64,000 nt of DNA from NCBI RefSeq assembly GCF_032164335.1, contig NZ_CP134152.1, forward strand, positions 2,232,001 to 2,296,000. The letters are read 5' to 3'. The notes beneath the pieces were generated by a model, which worked only from the letters and a program-made list of their open reading frames with translations, did not search any database and was not told the DNA's origin. Origin of the DNA: Winslowiella toletana. Lineage in GTDB: Bacteria > Pseudomonadota > Gammaproteobacteria > Enterobacterales > Enterobacteriaceae. The position numbers and the translations under genes are program-made. This document shows positions 28,781 through 38,800 of this stretch, one piece after another; the stretch's first letter is position 1, and every line of letters begins with the position of its first letter.

Positions 28781-29527
28781 ATGTTAAGTATCAAAGATCT
28801 ACAGGTAAGTATTGAAGATAAGCAGATTTTGCGCGGCCTGAACCTCGACGTGAAGCCGGGCGAAGTGCATGCCATTATGGGCCCGAATGGCTCAGGCAAA
28901 AGTACGCTTTCCGCGACTCTGGCCGGACGCGAAGAGTATGAAGTGATCGGCGGCGAAATCAGTTTTAAAGGCAAAGATCTGCTGGAGCTGGCTCCGGAAG
29001 ATCGTGCCGGTGAAGGTATCTTTATGGCGTTCCAGTATCCGGTAGAGATCCCGGGCGTCAGCAACCAGTTCTTCCTGCAAACTGCGGTGAACTCGGTGCG
29101 TAAATACCGTGGGCAGGACGCGCTTGACCGTTTCGATTTCCAGGACTTTATCGAAGATAAAATTCAACTGCTGAAGATGCCGGAAGATTTGCTGACCCGT
29201 TCAGTCAATGTTGGCTTCTCTGGCGGTGAGAAAAAACGTAATGACATCCTGCAGATGGCAGCCCTGGAGCCGGAACTGTGCATTCTCGATGAGACCGACT
29301 CCGGTCTGGATATCGATGCGCTGAAAATTGTTGCCAACGGGGTCAATACCCTGCGTGACGGTAACCGCTCATTTATTATCGTGACTCACTATCAGCGTAT
29401 TCTTGATTACATCAAACCTGATTTCGTCCACGTGCTTTATCAGGGCAAGATCGTTAAATCAGGCGACTTTAGCTTAGTGAAACAGTTGGAGGAGCAGGGC
29501 TATGGCTGGCTTACCGACGAAGAGTAG
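28781..29527 (+). CDS. sufC: Fe-S assembly ATPase SufC
   Basis: A 248-residue cytosolic ABC ATPase with Walker A GPNGSGKST, signature SGGEKKRND and Walker B LCILDETDSGLD. It drives conformational changes of the SufB-SufD scaffold. The last 26 bases overlap the start of sufD, an overlap also present in E. coli. Confidence 0.96.
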   Translation: MLSIKDLQVSIEDKQILRGLNLDVKPGEVHAIMGPNGSGKSTLSATLAGREEYEVIGGEISFKGKDLLELAPEDRAGEGIFMAFQYPVEIPGVSNQFFLQTAVNSVRKYRGQDALDRFDFQDFIEDKIQLLKMPEDLLTRSVNVGFSGGEKKRNDILQMAALEPELCILDETDSGLDIDALKIVANGVNTLRDGNRSFIIVTHYQRILDYIKPDFVHVLYQGKIVKSGDFSLVKQLEEQGYGWLTDEE

Positions 29528-30791
29528 CGAAAACGCGCTGCAACAGTGGCACCACCTGTTTGAGTCACGCGGTGAAAATCGCTCCTTGCAGGCACAGCAG
29601 CACTGGCAGCAACTGCTGCGCTTAGGTTTACCGACGCGTAAGCAGGAAAACTGGAAATACACTCCGCTGGAGACGCTGTTCAGCGAGAGCTTTGTGCTGC
29701 CGCAGGCGGGTAACGTCAGCGCAGACGATCTGGCGCAAATTGCACTGTCGCTTGATGCGGTTCGTCTGGTCTATATTGACGGAAAATTAAGCGCGGAACT
29801 GAGTGACAGCAACTTCGATCTGTTTGATGTACAGATTTCTCAGGCCGCTGAACGTCGCGCATTTGACGCGCCGGTGCAGCCTGAAGTGTTTCTGCATCTG
29901 ACCGAAAGTCTCGCCGAGCAGGCTACCACCATACAGCTGGCGCGTGGCAAAGTGGCACCGCGTCCGCTGTATCTGCTGCATATCAGCAGCGGCAGCGGCG
30001 ACGAACAGATGAATACTTCGCACTATCGTCACCATGTGCAAATTGACGATGGCGCGCAGGCAGAAGTGATCGAGCACTACGTCAGCCTGAATGATGCGGT
30101 GCACTTTACCGGCGCGCGTCTGACCATGTCGGTTGGCAATAACGCGCAGCTGACGCACACCAAACTGGCGTTTGAGAATGTTGGCAGCTATCACTTTGCG
30201 CACAACGACATTATCTTGCTGCGCGATGCTAACGTCAGCAGCCAGAGCTTCCTGCTGGGTGCTGGCCTGACGCGGCACAACACCAGTTCACAGCTGAACG
30301 GTGAGAACACTAATCTGTCGATTAACAGCCTGGTGCTGCCGGTGGGCAAAGAAGTGTGTGATACCCGCACTTACCTTGAACACAATAAAGGCTACTGCCA
30401 GAGCCGTCAGCTGCATAAAACTATCGTGCGCGACCGTGCCCGTGCGGTGTTTAACGGCATGATTAAAGTGGCGAAGCATGCGCTGAAAACCGACGGACAG
30501 ATGACCAACAACAACCTGCTGTTGGGTCGCCTGGCCGAAGTGGACACCAAGCCGCAGCTGGAAATTTACGCCGATGACGTGAAATGTAGCCATGGTGCCA
30601 CCATTGGCCGCATTGACGACGAGCAGATGTTCTATCTGCGCTCGCGCGGTATCGATAAGCCGCTGGCAGAGCAAATGATTATTCACGCGTTTGCCGCTGA
30701 GCTGACCGAAGCGATCGCTGATGAAACGCTGAAAGAGGTGGTGCTGCAACGCATCGCCCAGCGTTTCCCGGAGGCAACGAATGAGTTTTGA
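29502..30791 (+). CDS. sufD: Fe-S assembly protein SufD
   Basis: A 429-residue SufB paralogue that pairs with SufB and helps iron entry into the scaffold. The N-terminus [20 protein letters not shown] and the C-terminal [21 protein letters not shown] with the conserved Cys-His are SufD hallmarks. It overlaps sufC by 26 bases and sufS by 11 bases, so all three are likely to be made in fixed ratio. Confidence 0.95.
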   Translation: MAGLPTKSSENALQQWHHLFESRGENRSLQAQQHWQQLLRLGLPTRKQENWKYTPLETLFSESFVLPQAGNVSADDLAQIALSLDAVRLVYIDGKLSAELSDSNFDLFDVQISQAAERRAFDAPVQPEVFLHLTESLAEQATTIQLARGKVAPRPLYLLHISSGSGDEQMNTSHYRHHVQIDDGAQAEVIEHYVSLNDAVHFTGARLTMSVGNNAQLTHTKLAFENVGSYHFAHNDIILLRDANVSSQSFLLGAGLTRHNTSSQLNGENTNLSINSLVLPVGKEVCDTRTYLEHNKGYCQSRQLHKTIVRDRARAVFNGMIKVAKHALKTDGQMTNNNLLLGRLAEVDTKPQLEIYADDVKCSHGATIGRIDDEQMFYLRSRGIDKPLAEQMIIHAFAAELTEAIADETLKEVVLQRIAQRFPEATNEF

Positions 30792-32004
30792 TCTGGCGCG
30801 TGTCAGAGCTGATTTTCCGATTCTGGCGCGCGAGGTCAACGGTCAGCCGTTGGCCTATCTCGACAGCGCCGCCAGCGCACAAAAACCGTTAGCGGTGATT
30901 AACGCCGAAAGCCATTTTTATCAGCATGGCTATGCCGCGGTACATCGCGGCATTCACACGCTGAGTGCTGAAGCGACCACTGATATGGAAAACGTGCGCA
31001 ATCAGGCGGCGCGTTTTCTGAATGCGGCTTCGCCGGAAGAGATCGTGTTCGTGAAGGGCACCACCGAAGGTATTAACCTGGTGGCCAGCAGCTGGGGCGG
31101 CAGTCAGTTACAGGCGGGTGATAATATTATCATCACCCAGATGGAGCACCACGCCAATATCGTGCCGTGGCAGATGGTCGCGAAGCGCGTTGGCGCTGAA
31201 GTGCGTGTGCTGCCGCTGACGCCGCAAGGCGAGCTGGATATTGCCGTGTTGCCAACGCTTATCGACAGTCGCACCCGGATGCTGGCGGTGACCCAGGTCT
31301 CCAACGTGCTCGGTTCGATAAATCCGGTAAAACAGCTGGTGGCGCAAGCGAAAGCCGCGGGGGTTACCACGCTGATCGACGGTGCCCAGGCGGTGATGCA
31401 TCACCAGGTTGATGTCCAGGATATCGACTGCGACTTCTATGTGTTCTCTGGCCATAAAATTTATGGGCCTACCGGCATTGGTATTCTGTACGGCCGCAAA
31501 GCGCTGCTGGACCAGATGCCGCCGTGGGAAGGGGGCGGTTCGATGATCGCTAACGTCAGCCTGACCGAAGAGACGACTTTTGCTGCTGCGCCATGGCGCT
31601 TTGAGGCGGGGACGCCCAATACTGCGGCGATTATCGGTCTGGGTGCGGCGCTGAGCTATGTTGAAGAACTGGGGCTGGAGAATATCCATCAGCACGAACA
31701 GATGCTGATGCGTTACGCGCTGGATAAGCTGGCCGCGGTGCCTGATTTAATTATCTACGGGCCGCAAAATCGCGCCGGGGTGATCGCATTCAATCTCGGT
31801 CGCCATCACGCCTATGATGTGGGAAGTTTCCTCGACCAGTACGGTATTGCGATTCGCACCGGCCATCACTGTGCTATGCCGCTGATGAACTATTACCAGG
31901 TTCCGGCGATGTGTCGCGCTTCTTTTGCGATGTACAATAGCGAAGAGGAAGCGGACCGGCTGGTAGCGGGTCTGACACGTATTCATCGTTTGTTGGGCGG
32001 CTGA
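30781..32004 (+). CDS. sufS: Cysteine desulfurase SufS
   Basis: A 407-residue PLP enzyme of class II desulfurases that takes sulfur from L-cysteine for cluster assembly. The PLP lysine lies in [17 protein letters not shown] and the persulfide-carrying cysteine in [12 protein letters not shown]. It also shows THE SufS pattern THTLSAEAT-like [10 protein letters not shown] near residue 60. It transfers its sulfur to SufE, encoded 29 bases downstream. Confidence 0.96.
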   Translation: MSFDLARVRADFPILAREVNGQPLAYLDSAASAQKPLAVINAESHFYQHGYAAVHRGIHTLSAEATTDMENVRNQAARFLNAASPEEIVFVKGTTEGINLVASSWGGSQLQAGDNIIITQMEHHANIVPWQMVAKRVGAEVRVLPLTPQGELDIAVLPTLIDSRTRMLAVTQVSNVLGSINPVKQLVAQAKAAGVTTLIDGAQAVMHHQVDVQDIDCDFYVFSGHKIYGPTGIGILYGRKALLDQMPPWEGGGSMIANVSLTEETTFAAAPWRFEAGTPNTAAIIGLGAALSYVEELGLENIHQHEQMLMRYALDKLAAVPDLIIYGPQNRAGVIAFNLGRHHAYDVGSFLDQYGIAIRTGHHCAMPLMNYYQVPAMCRASFAMYNSEEEADRLVAGLTRIHRLLGG

Positions 32005-32033
32005 CAGACCGCCAGCAGGCAAGGGAGAAACTG

Positions 32034-32450
32034 ATGGCAACACTGCCAGACAAAGAAAAGCTGGTACGCAATTTTAATCGTTGCGCCAACTGGGAAGAGA
32101 AGTACCTGTACGTGATTGAACTGGGCGCGGTTTTGCCTGAATTGTCCGATTCATTTCGTCAGCCCGAGTACATTATTTCTGGCTGTCAAAGCCAGGTGTG
32201 GATTGTGATGGATGAGGCCAGCGATGGCAAAATTCAGTTGCAGGGTGACAGTGATGCGGCAATTGTTAAAGGCCTGATTGCTATCGTCTTTATCCTTTAT
32301 CAGGGGATGACTGCGGCTGAAATTGCCCGCTTTGATGTTCGCCCGTGGTTTGAGCAACTTGCCCTGACGCAACACCTTACGCCATCCCGTTCGCAGGGGC
32401 TGGAAGCGATGATTCGCGCGATTCGCCATAGAGCACAAGCCCTCAGCTGA
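32034..32450 (+). CDS. sufE: Sulfur acceptor protein SufE
   Basis: A 138-residue sulfur shuttle that takes persulfide from SufS to SufB. The acceptor cysteine is in [11 protein letters not shown] near residue 51. The end of the suf operon follows, with a hairpin terminator 19 bases downstream of the stop. Confidence 0.95.
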   Translation: MATLPDKEKLVRNFNRCANWEEKYLYVIELGAVLPELSDSFRQPEYIISGCQSQVWIVMDEASDGKIQLQGDSDAAIVKGLIAIVFILYQGMTAAEIARFDVRPWFEQLALTQHLTPSRSQGLEAMIRAIRHRAQALS

Positions 32451-32468
32451 GCTACAATATCTCGTAAC

Positions 32469-32500
32469 ACACCTCGTTACATATAACGGGGTGTTTTATT
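32469..32500 (+). terminator. Terminator after the suf operon
   Basis: ACACC...CGTTA pairs with TAACG...GGTGT around a CATA loop, with one G-T or mismatch, and is followed by TTTATT. It lies between sufE and ldtE, so ldtE probably also has its own promoter or depends on read-through. Confidence 0.7.
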
Positions 32501-32518
32501 CCTTACGAGAGATTGCGC

Positions 32519-33559
32519 ATGAAACCTTTGTTACGCCTTGCAGCATTTTTTGCCCTGACGCTGATCGCCGGGACGCGCGTTGTCAGCGCGACAGAATACC
32601 CTTTGCCACCAGATAACAGCCGCCTAATCGGCGAGAACAGTATCTACGTGGTGCCGGCGGATAACCGTTCGCTGGAACGGATTGCCGCTGAATACAAAAT
32701 TGGACTGCTGAGCATGCTACAAGCGAATCCCGGCACTGACCCGTGGTTGCCAAGAGCCGGTAGCCAGCTGACGATTCCCAGCCAAATGTTGTTACCTGAC
32801 ACCAAACGCGAAGGGATAGTGATTAACCTCGCGGAGCTGCGACTCTATTACTACCCCAAGGATGAGAATAAAGTCATCGTTTATCCGATCGGCATTGGCC
32901 AGCTGGGTGCCAATACACCAATCATGGTGACCAGTATCAGCCAAAAAATTCCTAATCCAACCTGGACACCCACCGTCAATATCCGCAAGCGCTATGCCGA
33001 ACGGGGGATTACCCTGCCGGGTACGGTCCCTGCCGGGCCGGATAATCCAATGGGACTGTTTGCGCTGCGCCTGGCGTACGGTGCCGGCCACTATCTGATT
33101 CACGGTACCAATGCTAATTTTGGCATCGGTATGCGCGTCAGTTCGGGTTGTATTCGTTTACGTAACGAGGATATCGAGGCGTTATTTAATGACGTGCCGA
33201 GAGGGACGCGGGTAGAGGTGATTAATCAGCCGATTAAATACGCCATTGAACCGGATGGTAAGCGCTACGTTGAAGTGCACCAGCCGCTGTCAAAGAGTGA
33301 GAGCGACGATCCCCAAACCAAGAAAATTGCGTTGAGCAACACGGCGAAAGCGTTTATCGACAGTCAGCTCAGTGATTCCGGGCTGATTAACCAGGCCATC
33401 GAGCGGCGTTCCGGGATGCCGGTATTGGTTAACAGCGGGGAGCCTGTCGATCAGCATACGCCACTGCCTGCGATAATATCGCCGCAGACGGGCTCTGCGC
33501 CGTCCGGGCGTGTACCCGCTACCATCTCTCAGGCGGAGGGAGTACGCGTCATACGGTGA
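32519..33559 (+). CDS. ldtE: L,D-transpeptidase LdtE
   Basis: A 346-residue secreted enzyme, formerly YnhG. It has a signal peptide (MKPLLRLAAFFALTLIAG), a LysM-like segment (ERIAAEYKIGLLSMLQANPG) and a YkuD domain whose active site lies in HGTNANFGIGMRVSSGCIRL with catalytic His and Cys. E. coli LdtE makes 3-3 crosslinks between meso-DAP residues of peptidoglycan. The C-terminal 60 residues are extended compared with E. coli (334). The ATG at 32519 was chosen over a TTG two codons upstream. It is followed, convergently, by lpp, whose product is attached to the same meso-DAP. Confidence 0.93.
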   Translation: MKPLLRLAAFFALTLIAGTRVVSATEYPLPPDNSRLIGENSIYVVPADNRSLERIAAEYKIGLLSMLQANPGTDPWLPRAGSQLTIPSQMLLPDTKREGIVINLAELRLYYYPKDENKVIVYPIGIGQLGANTPIMVTSISQKIPNPTWTPTVNIRKRYAERGITLPGTVPAGPDNPMGLFALRLAYGAGHYLIHGTNANFGIGMRVSSGCIRLRNEDIEALFNDVPRGTRVEVINQPIKYAIEPDGKRYVEVHQPLSKSESDDPQTKKIALSNTAKAFIDSQLSDSGLINQAIERRSGMPVLVNSGEPVDQHTPLPAIISPQTGSAPSGRVPATISQAEGVRVIR

Positions 33560-33638
33560 TGCAGGGGGCCATGGATGGCTATTGCCGGGTAAGGGTGTAA
33601 CTGGAAAACAGCAAGGGAAGATAACCGGAAATCAGGAC

Positions 33639-33672
33639 AAAAAAAAATGGCGCACAATGTGCGCCATTTTTA
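33639..33672 (-). terminator. Terminator of lpp
   Basis: An 8-bp stem TGGCGCAC / GTGCGCCA with A-run on one side and T-run on the other. On the minus strand it lies 18 bases past the lpp stop and is followed by nine T residues. It could also act on ldtE transcripts from the other side. Confidence 0.88.
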
Positions 33673-33684
33673 CAACCAGAACTC

Positions 33685-33990
<306 letters not shown>

Positions 33991-34176
33991 GAGAATATAT
34001 TTTTGATGAGAACATGCCTAAAGTTGATCGTTCGCTCAAAGAAGCATCTGATTGCCGCAAAAAGATAAAAAATTAAAAGAAAACAGGCAGATTTAATCGG
34101 GTTAATCTTTGTAATTTCCAAAATTGAATAGTTATTATCGATTGGAAATTTCTCAATTTTCAGTTACGCAACTGCC

Positions 34177-34204
34177 AAAAAAAAGCGCCCTGAGGCGCTT
34201 TTTA
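34177..34204 (-). terminator. Terminator of pykF
   Basis: AAAAGCGCC / GGCGCTTTT forms a 9-bp stem around CTGA, flanked by A- and T-runs, 20 bases beyond the pykF stop on the minus strand. Confidence 0.88.
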
Positions 34205-34224
34205 AATTTAATGGCATTGTTTAA

Positions 34225-35637
34225 TTACAGAACGTGAACTGAAGAGGTATTGGTAGTGCCGCTTGGTACCAGAGCACCGGATACCATGACGACCACTTCG
34301 CCCTTCAATGCGTAGCCACTTTCCAGCGCGGCTTCTTTACCAATACGGTAGAAATCGTCGGTAGAAGCGATCTCTTTCACGATATGGGTAACCACACCTT
34401 TGGTGAGAATCAACTGACGTGCAGTCTGCTCATTGGTGGTCAGCGCCAGGATGGTGGCGTTAGGGAAGTATTTACGCACTGACTTAGCAGATTTACCGCC
34501 TTCGGTTGCCACCACAATGACTGGCGCTTCCAGTTTCTCAGCGGTTTCTACCGCGCTGCGACACACCGCTTCGGTGATACGCATTTTGCGGTTATCTTGC
34601 TGGGAGTCGATACGGCTTTTCATCACACGGTCTGTACGCTCACAGATGGTCGCCATAATGGTGACCGACTCCAGCGGGTATTTACCCTTGGCGCTTTCAC
34701 CAGACAGCATCACTGCATCAGTACCGTCGAGAATGGCGTTAGCCACGTCGCCGGCCTCCGCACGGGTAGGGCGCGGGTTTTTGATCATTGAATCGAGCAT
34801 CTGGGTGGCGGTGATGACCACTTTACGTGCACGGTTACATTTTTTGATCATCATCTTCTGCGCGAAGATCACTTCTTCAACCGGGATCTCTACGCCGAGG
34901 TCGCCACGCGCTACCATGATGCCATCAGAAGCATCGAGGATTTCGTCGAAGTTGTTCAGGCCTTCCTGGTTTTCGATCTTGGAGATGATCTGAATGTGCG
35001 CGCCGCCGTGCTGTTTCAGGTGTTCGCGAATTTCCAGCACGTCAGAACGTTTACGAATAAACGAGGCGGCAACAAAGTCCACGCCCTGTTCGCAACCGAA
35101 GATCAGGTCGCGTTTGTCTTTTTCGGCCAGCGCAGGCAGCTGGATAGAAACGCCTGGCAGGTTAACGCCTTTATTTTCACCAAGGTCGCCGTTATTCAGC
35201 ACTTTACATACCACGGTGTTTTCGGTGACTTCAATGACTTCCATACCGATCAGGCCGTCGTCAACCAGCACGGTATTACCGATTTTCAGGTCAGCCGCGA
35301 AACCCGGGTAGGTGACCGCCACGCGTTCGGCATTGCCGATCACTGACTGATCGGTAGTAAAGGTAAAGGTCTGGCCCGCTTTCAGTGCAGCATCAACGCC
35401 GCCTTCCAGCTTCATAGTACGAATTTCCGGACCTTTGGTGTCGAGCAGAATCGCAGCCTGGTGGCCGGTTTTGCTCATCACCGCACGCATGTTTGCGATG
35501 CGTTTACCGTGTTCATCGTAATCGCCATGAGAGAAGTTCAGGCGCATGACGTTCATGCCAGCGTCAAGCAGGCTGGTCAGCATTTCTTCCGATTCAGTTT
35601 TCGGGCCGATAGTACATACAATCTTGGTCTTTTTCAT
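34225..35637 (-). CDS. pykF: Pyruvate kinase I PykF
   Basis: A 470-residue pyruvate kinase, equal in length to E. coli PykF, making pyruvate and ATP from PEP and ADP; the E. coli enzyme is activated by fructose 1,6-bisphosphate. The catalytic core includes [39 protein letters not shown] and the signature [12 protein letters not shown]. The ATG at 35637 was chosen over a TTG two codons upstream because [19 protein letters not shown] is the family start. A perfect Cra site lies 219 bases upstream, matching its known repression by Cra. Confidence 0.97.
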   Translation of the reverse strand: MKKTKIVCTIGPKTESEEMLTSLLDAGMNVMRLNFSHGDYDEHGKRIANMRAVMSKTGHQAAILLDTKGPEIRTMKLEGGVDAALKAGQTFTFTTDQSVIGNAERVAVTYPGFAADLKIGNTVLVDDGLIGMEVIEVTENTVVCKVLNNGDLGENKGVNLPGVSIQLPALAEKDKRDLIFGCEQGVDFVAASFIRKRSDVLEIREHLKQHGGAHIQIISKIENQEGLNNFDEILDASDGIMVARGDLGVEIPVEEVIFAQKMMIKKCNRARKVVITATQMLDSMIKNPRPTRAEAGDVANAILDGTDAVMLSGESAKGKYPLESVTIMATICERTDRVMKSRIDSQQDNRKMRITEAVCRSAVETAEKLEAPVIVVATEGGKSAKSVRKYFPNATILALTTNEQTARQLILTKGVVTHIVKEIASTDDFYRIGKEAALESGYALKGEVVVMVSGALVPSGTTNTSSVHVL

Positions 35638-35855
35638 GAGCAAGTTTTCTATAAGTTGTGATGGATGTTAAAGGATTGATTTCGACGGCGATGCCAGCGA
35701 ATGAGAAAGTGGTGCCTGGTAAGAGAACGTAATCTACTCAGTAAGGATAGGTGACAGATATAAAGCGTGCAGAGGAAGTTGTGCGGATGGTTCAGCATGC
35801 CCGCCGGGCTGTGTTGCGCAAGCTGTGATCGTTGTAAGTAAGGGCACGTCAATTG

Positions 35856-35869
35856 GCTGAAACCATTCA
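35856..35869. promoter_or_regulatory. Cra (FruR) operator of pykF
   Basis: GCTGAAACCATTCA matches the Cra consensus RSTGAAWCSNTHHW at every position. It lies in the 383-base region between pykF and the tRNA genes. The rest of that region shows no gene. The opposite regulation of ppsA (Cra-activated) and pykF (Cra-repressed) is the classic glycolysis/gluconeogenesis switch. Confidence 0.8.
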
Positions 35870-36020
35870 AGTGAAACAACGCCTGCCATTATAATCGCTA
35901 AGTGTGCGAAAACCAATTAAAAAGCTGTCATGGTACAGGTATCAGATCAAGAAAAAGTGATGTTGCGCAAACGCTGGGTGATAAGCTGAATGTGTTTTAC
36001 GGGCGGAAAAATAAGGGGAG

Positions 36021-36097
36021 TGGTGCGTTCTAGAGGACTCGAACCTCCGACCCCCACCATGTCAAGGTGGTGCTCTAACCAACTGAGCTAAGAACGC
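36021..36097 (-). tRNA. tRNA-Val (anticodon GAC)
   Basis: A 77-nt cloverleaf with CCA encoded. The acceptor stem GCGTTCT pairs with AGAACGC, the D-arm is AGCTCAGTTGGTTAGAGC, the anticodon loop holds TTGACAT with GAC, and the T-loop is GTTCGAGTC. It is the last of three tandem copies, and its body is identical to the first-transcribed copy at 36238-36314. Confidence 0.97.
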
Positions 36098-36120
36098 AAA
36101 CCTGAACAATCACTGATAAT

Positions 36121-36197
36121 TGGTGCGTCCGAGTGGACTCGAACCACCGACCCCCACCATGTCAAGGTGGTGCTCTAACCAACTGAGCTACGGACGC
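36121..36197 (-). tRNA. tRNA-Val (anticodon GAC)
   Basis: A 77-nt tRNA with CCA encoded and the same D-arm and anticodon arm as its two neighbours. It differs in the acceptor stem (GCGTCCG / CGGACGC) and T-stem, with both sides changed so that pairing is kept. It lies 23 bases upstream of the downstream copy. Confidence 0.97.
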
Positions 36198-36237
36198 ACA
36201 TACATCGCTACAACTTCAATGACTTTGCCTGAAAATC

Positions 36238-36314
36238 TGGTGCGTTCTAGAGGACTCGAACCTCCGACCCCCACCATGTCAAGGTGGTGCTCTAACCAAC
36301 TGAGCTAAGAACGC
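36238..36314 (-). tRNA. tRNA-Val (anticodon GAC)
   Basis: A 77-nt tRNA with CCA encoded; acceptor stem GCGTTCT / AGAACGC, anticodon GAC. It is the first gene of the three-tRNA transcript, 33 bases downstream of a strong -10 element. E. coli has two such genes, valV and valW, at this locus. Confidence 0.97.
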
Positions 36315-36347
36315 ATTAGGCTGCTGTCTGGGTGACAGCGGGGACGA

Positions 36348-36376
36348 ATATTAACGGCAGCGTACATCGCTGGCAA
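36348..36376 (-). promoter_or_regulatory. Promoter of the tRNA-Val cluster
   Basis: On the minus strand TTGCCA (36371-36376), a 17-base spacer and TAATAT (36348-36353) form a near-consensus sigma70 promoter. It is followed by the GC-rich discriminator TCGTCCCCGC, typical of stringently controlled stable RNA genes. Confidence 0.8.
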
Positions 36377-36465
36377 GTGGAAACATGCATTTTTGTTACT
36401 GACTGACGATCTACTGTGCGACCCGCCGTTTTTTTAAACGAGAAGGGCCATAAATGGCCCTAAAA

Positions 36466-37839
36466 TTAACGCGCTGCGCGTGCGAGGATCACTTCCGCCG
36501 GCAATCGTTGCAGACGACGCATCCGCCAGATCATCATCACCGCCGATGAGGTCAGGCCAATAATAAAGCCGCACCAGAATCCGGCCGGACCCATTGCCGG
36601 CACGACCCAGTCGGTCATCCCCAGCAGATACCCGACTGGCAGGCCGAGTATCCAGTAAGCGATAAAGGTGATAAAGAAAATCGAGCGGGTATCTTTATAG
36701 CCGCGCAAAATACCGCTGCCAATGACCTGAATCGAATCAGAGAACTGATAAATCGCGGCCAGCAGCATCAGCTGTGTCGCCAGCGTAATCACTTCAGGAT
36801 TGTCGGTATAAAGCTGGGCTATCTGTTCGCGGAAAATCACCGTAAAGGTCGCAGTGAATGCTGCCATTATTACGCCGACGCCTTGTGCGGTCCAGGCGGC
36901 GACGCGCGCAGCTTCCGCCGAGCCTTGCCCAAGGCGATAGCCGACGCGAATGGTCGCCGCGACGCCGAGCGACAGCGGCAGAACAAACATCAGCGAACTG
37001 AAGTTCAGCGCAATCTGGTGACCGGCCACCTTGACGATACCCAGTGGTGACACCAGCAGCGCCACCACCGCAAACAGCGTGACTTCAAAAAACAGCGCCA
37101 GCGCCACCGGCAGGCCGAGGCTGCTCAGGCGATACAGCACTTTCCAGTCCGGCGCATCGAAGCGAGTAGCCAGTTTAATATCACGCATCGAACCGGCGCG
37201 GCCAACCCAGATTTTCATCAGAATAAACATCACCCAGTAGACCGATGCGGTGGCAACGCCACAGCCAACGCCGCCAAGTGCAGGCATGCCAAAATGACCG
37301 TAGATAAAGATGTAGTTAACCGGAATATTCACCAGCAGGCCAATAAAGCCCAGCACCATACCGGGTTTGGTCTTCGACAGTCCTTCACACTGGTTGCGTG
37401 CCACCTGGAAAAACAGATAGCCCGGTGCGCCCCAAAGCAGGGCGTGCAGATAGCCGACGGCAATCTCAGCCATTCTGGCATCAATGCCGTGCATCGCCGC
37501 AATCATATAGCCGGCGTTATACAGCACCAGCATAATTAGCAGTGAAACCAGAGCGGCCAGCCAGTAAGCCTGGCGCACCTGATGCGCAATGCGGTCACGT
37601 CGACCGGAACCGTTAAGTTGCGCAACGGTTGGGGTTAACGCCAGCAGCAAACCGTGACCGAACAGAATTGCCGGCAGCCAGATTGAGGTTCCTACCGCAA
37701 CCGCGGCCATGTCGGTCGCGCTGACGGCACCAGCCATAATGGTATCCACGAAGCCCATGGATGTTTGCGCAACTTGCGCAAGAATCACCGGGATCGCGAG
37801 CGCTAATAATTGACGCGCTTCTGTCAGATACTTCTGCAC
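36466..37839 (-). CDS. mdtK: MATE family multidrug efflux pump MdtK (NorM)
   Basis: A 457-residue, twelve-helix MATE transporter, the same length as E. coli MdtK. It exports cationic drugs and fluoroquinolones with H+ or Na+. Family sequences include [19 protein letters not shown] near the N-terminus and [20 protein letters not shown] at the start of the second half. It is divergent from ribC, as in E. coli. A GGGCCAT/ATGGCCC hairpin lies just past the stop without a clean T-run. Confidence 0.95.
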   Translation of the reverse strand: MQKYLTEARQLLALAIPVILAQVAQTSMGFVDTIMAGAVSATDMAAVAVGTSIWLPAILFGHGLLLALTPTVAQLNGSGRRDRIAHQVRQAYWLAALVSLLIMLVLYNAGYMIAAMHGIDARMAEIAVGYLHALLWGAPGYLFFQVARNQCEGLSKTKPGMVLGFIGLLVNIPVNYIFIYGHFGMPALGGVGCGVATASVYWVMFILMKIWVGRAGSMRDIKLATRFDAPDWKVLYRLSSLGLPVALALFFEVTLFAVVALLVSPLGIVKVAGHQIALNFSSLMFVLPLSLGVAATIRVGYRLGQGSAEAARVAAWTAQGVGVIMAAFTATFTVIFREQIAQLYTDNPEVITLATQLMLLAAIYQFSDSIQVIGSGILRGYKDTRSIFFITFIAYWILGLPVGYLLGMTDWVVPAMGPAGFWCGFIIGLTSSAVMMIWRMRRLQRLPAEVILARAAR

Positions 37840-38072
37840 GTATACACCTGTCTGTTTATTAAGGATGAACGAAATTAACGCCCGGGCGGGCGTCTGAATA
37901 AAAATCGGCAGATTAAGTCGCTCAGTTTAACGGTCGCCACGCATTAAGCCAATGACCAGCATCAGGATATGCAGAATATGTTTTTGCGGTAGCACAGATT
38001 GCTATCCCTTGTTACCCGTGCCAGCCTGCATTTATGGTAGGATGATCAAAAAAACAGACTGAGGCATTAAGC

Positions 38073-38723
38073 ATGTTTACCGGTATTGTGCAGGGCACCG
38101 CAGAGGTGTTGTCGATTGAAGAGAAAACCAATTTCCGAACTCATATTGTTAGATTACCGGCTGAAATGCTGCCGGGGCTGGAGTTAGGTGCGTCGGTATC
38201 CCATAACGGCTGCTGTCTGACGGTCACTGCGGTAGACGGCGATCGGGTCAGTTTCGATTTGGTAAAAGAGACGTTGCGTATTACTAATCTCGGCGACTTG
38301 CAGCCAGGCGACCAGATTAACGTCGAGCGTGCGGCAAAATTCAGTGATGAAATTGGCGGACATTTAATGTCAGGTCATATTATGACCACCGCAGAGATCT
38401 GTAAGATCGTTAATTCCGAGAATAACCGTGAAATCTGGTTTAAACCGCAAGATGCTTCGCAAATGAAGTATATCCTGCATAAAGGTTTTATCGGCATTGA
38501 TGGTATTAGCCTGACGGTAGGGGATGTGACCAAAAGCAAATTTTGCGTGCATTTAATTCCTGAAACGCTGGCGCGCACCACGCTGGGCAAGAAAAAACTC
38601 GGCCAGCGGGTCAATATTGAAATCGATCCTCATACCCAGGCGATTGTTGAAACCGTTGAGCGCGTGTTGGCACAGCGCGAAGCGGCATTGCTGGCCGCAG
38701 CGGCCGAGCAGATTTCCGACTGA
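38073..38723 (+). CDS. ribC: Riboflavin synthase alpha subunit RibC (RibE)
   Basis: A 216-residue enzyme that forms riboflavin from two 6,7-dimethyl-8-ribityllumazine molecules. It consists of two similar lumazine-binding barrels, starting [15 protein letters not shown] and [14 protein letters not shown]. The conserved N-terminal Phe and the CCLTVT motif are present. No FMN riboswitch is visible in the 230-base upstream region, in line with E. coli where only ribB has one. Confidence 0.96.
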   Translation: MFTGIVQGTAEVLSIEEKTNFRTHIVRLPAEMLPGLELGASVSHNGCCLTVTAVDGDRVSFDLVKETLRITNLGDLQPGDQINVERAAKFSDEIGGHLMSGHIMTTAEICKIVNSENNREIWFKPQDASQMKYILHKGFIGIDGISLTVGDVTKSKFCVHLIPETLARTTLGKKKLGQRVNIEIDPHTQAIVETVERVLAQREAALLAAAAEQISD

Positions 38724-38758
38724 GCAAGGTGCAGCCTCAGGCAACAGAAATAACAATC

Positions 38759-38794
38759 GTCGTATTGGGCGGCGCTGCCGCCGCCCAATACGAC
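38759..38794. terminator. 16-bp perfect hairpin between convergent ribC and cfa
   Basis: GTCGTATTGGGCGGCG and its exact complement flank a four-base CTGC loop. The stop codons of ribC and cfa are 36 bases to the left and 7 bases to the right. There is no T-run on either strand, but a stem of this strength should block or stabilise both 3' ends. Confidence 0.65.
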
Positions 38795-38800
38795 AGCTAC

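Noticed and set aside
37840-38072. FMN riboswitch before ribC
   Set aside because: No conserved RFN element sequences; the upstream region is short and shared with the divergent mdtK promoter.
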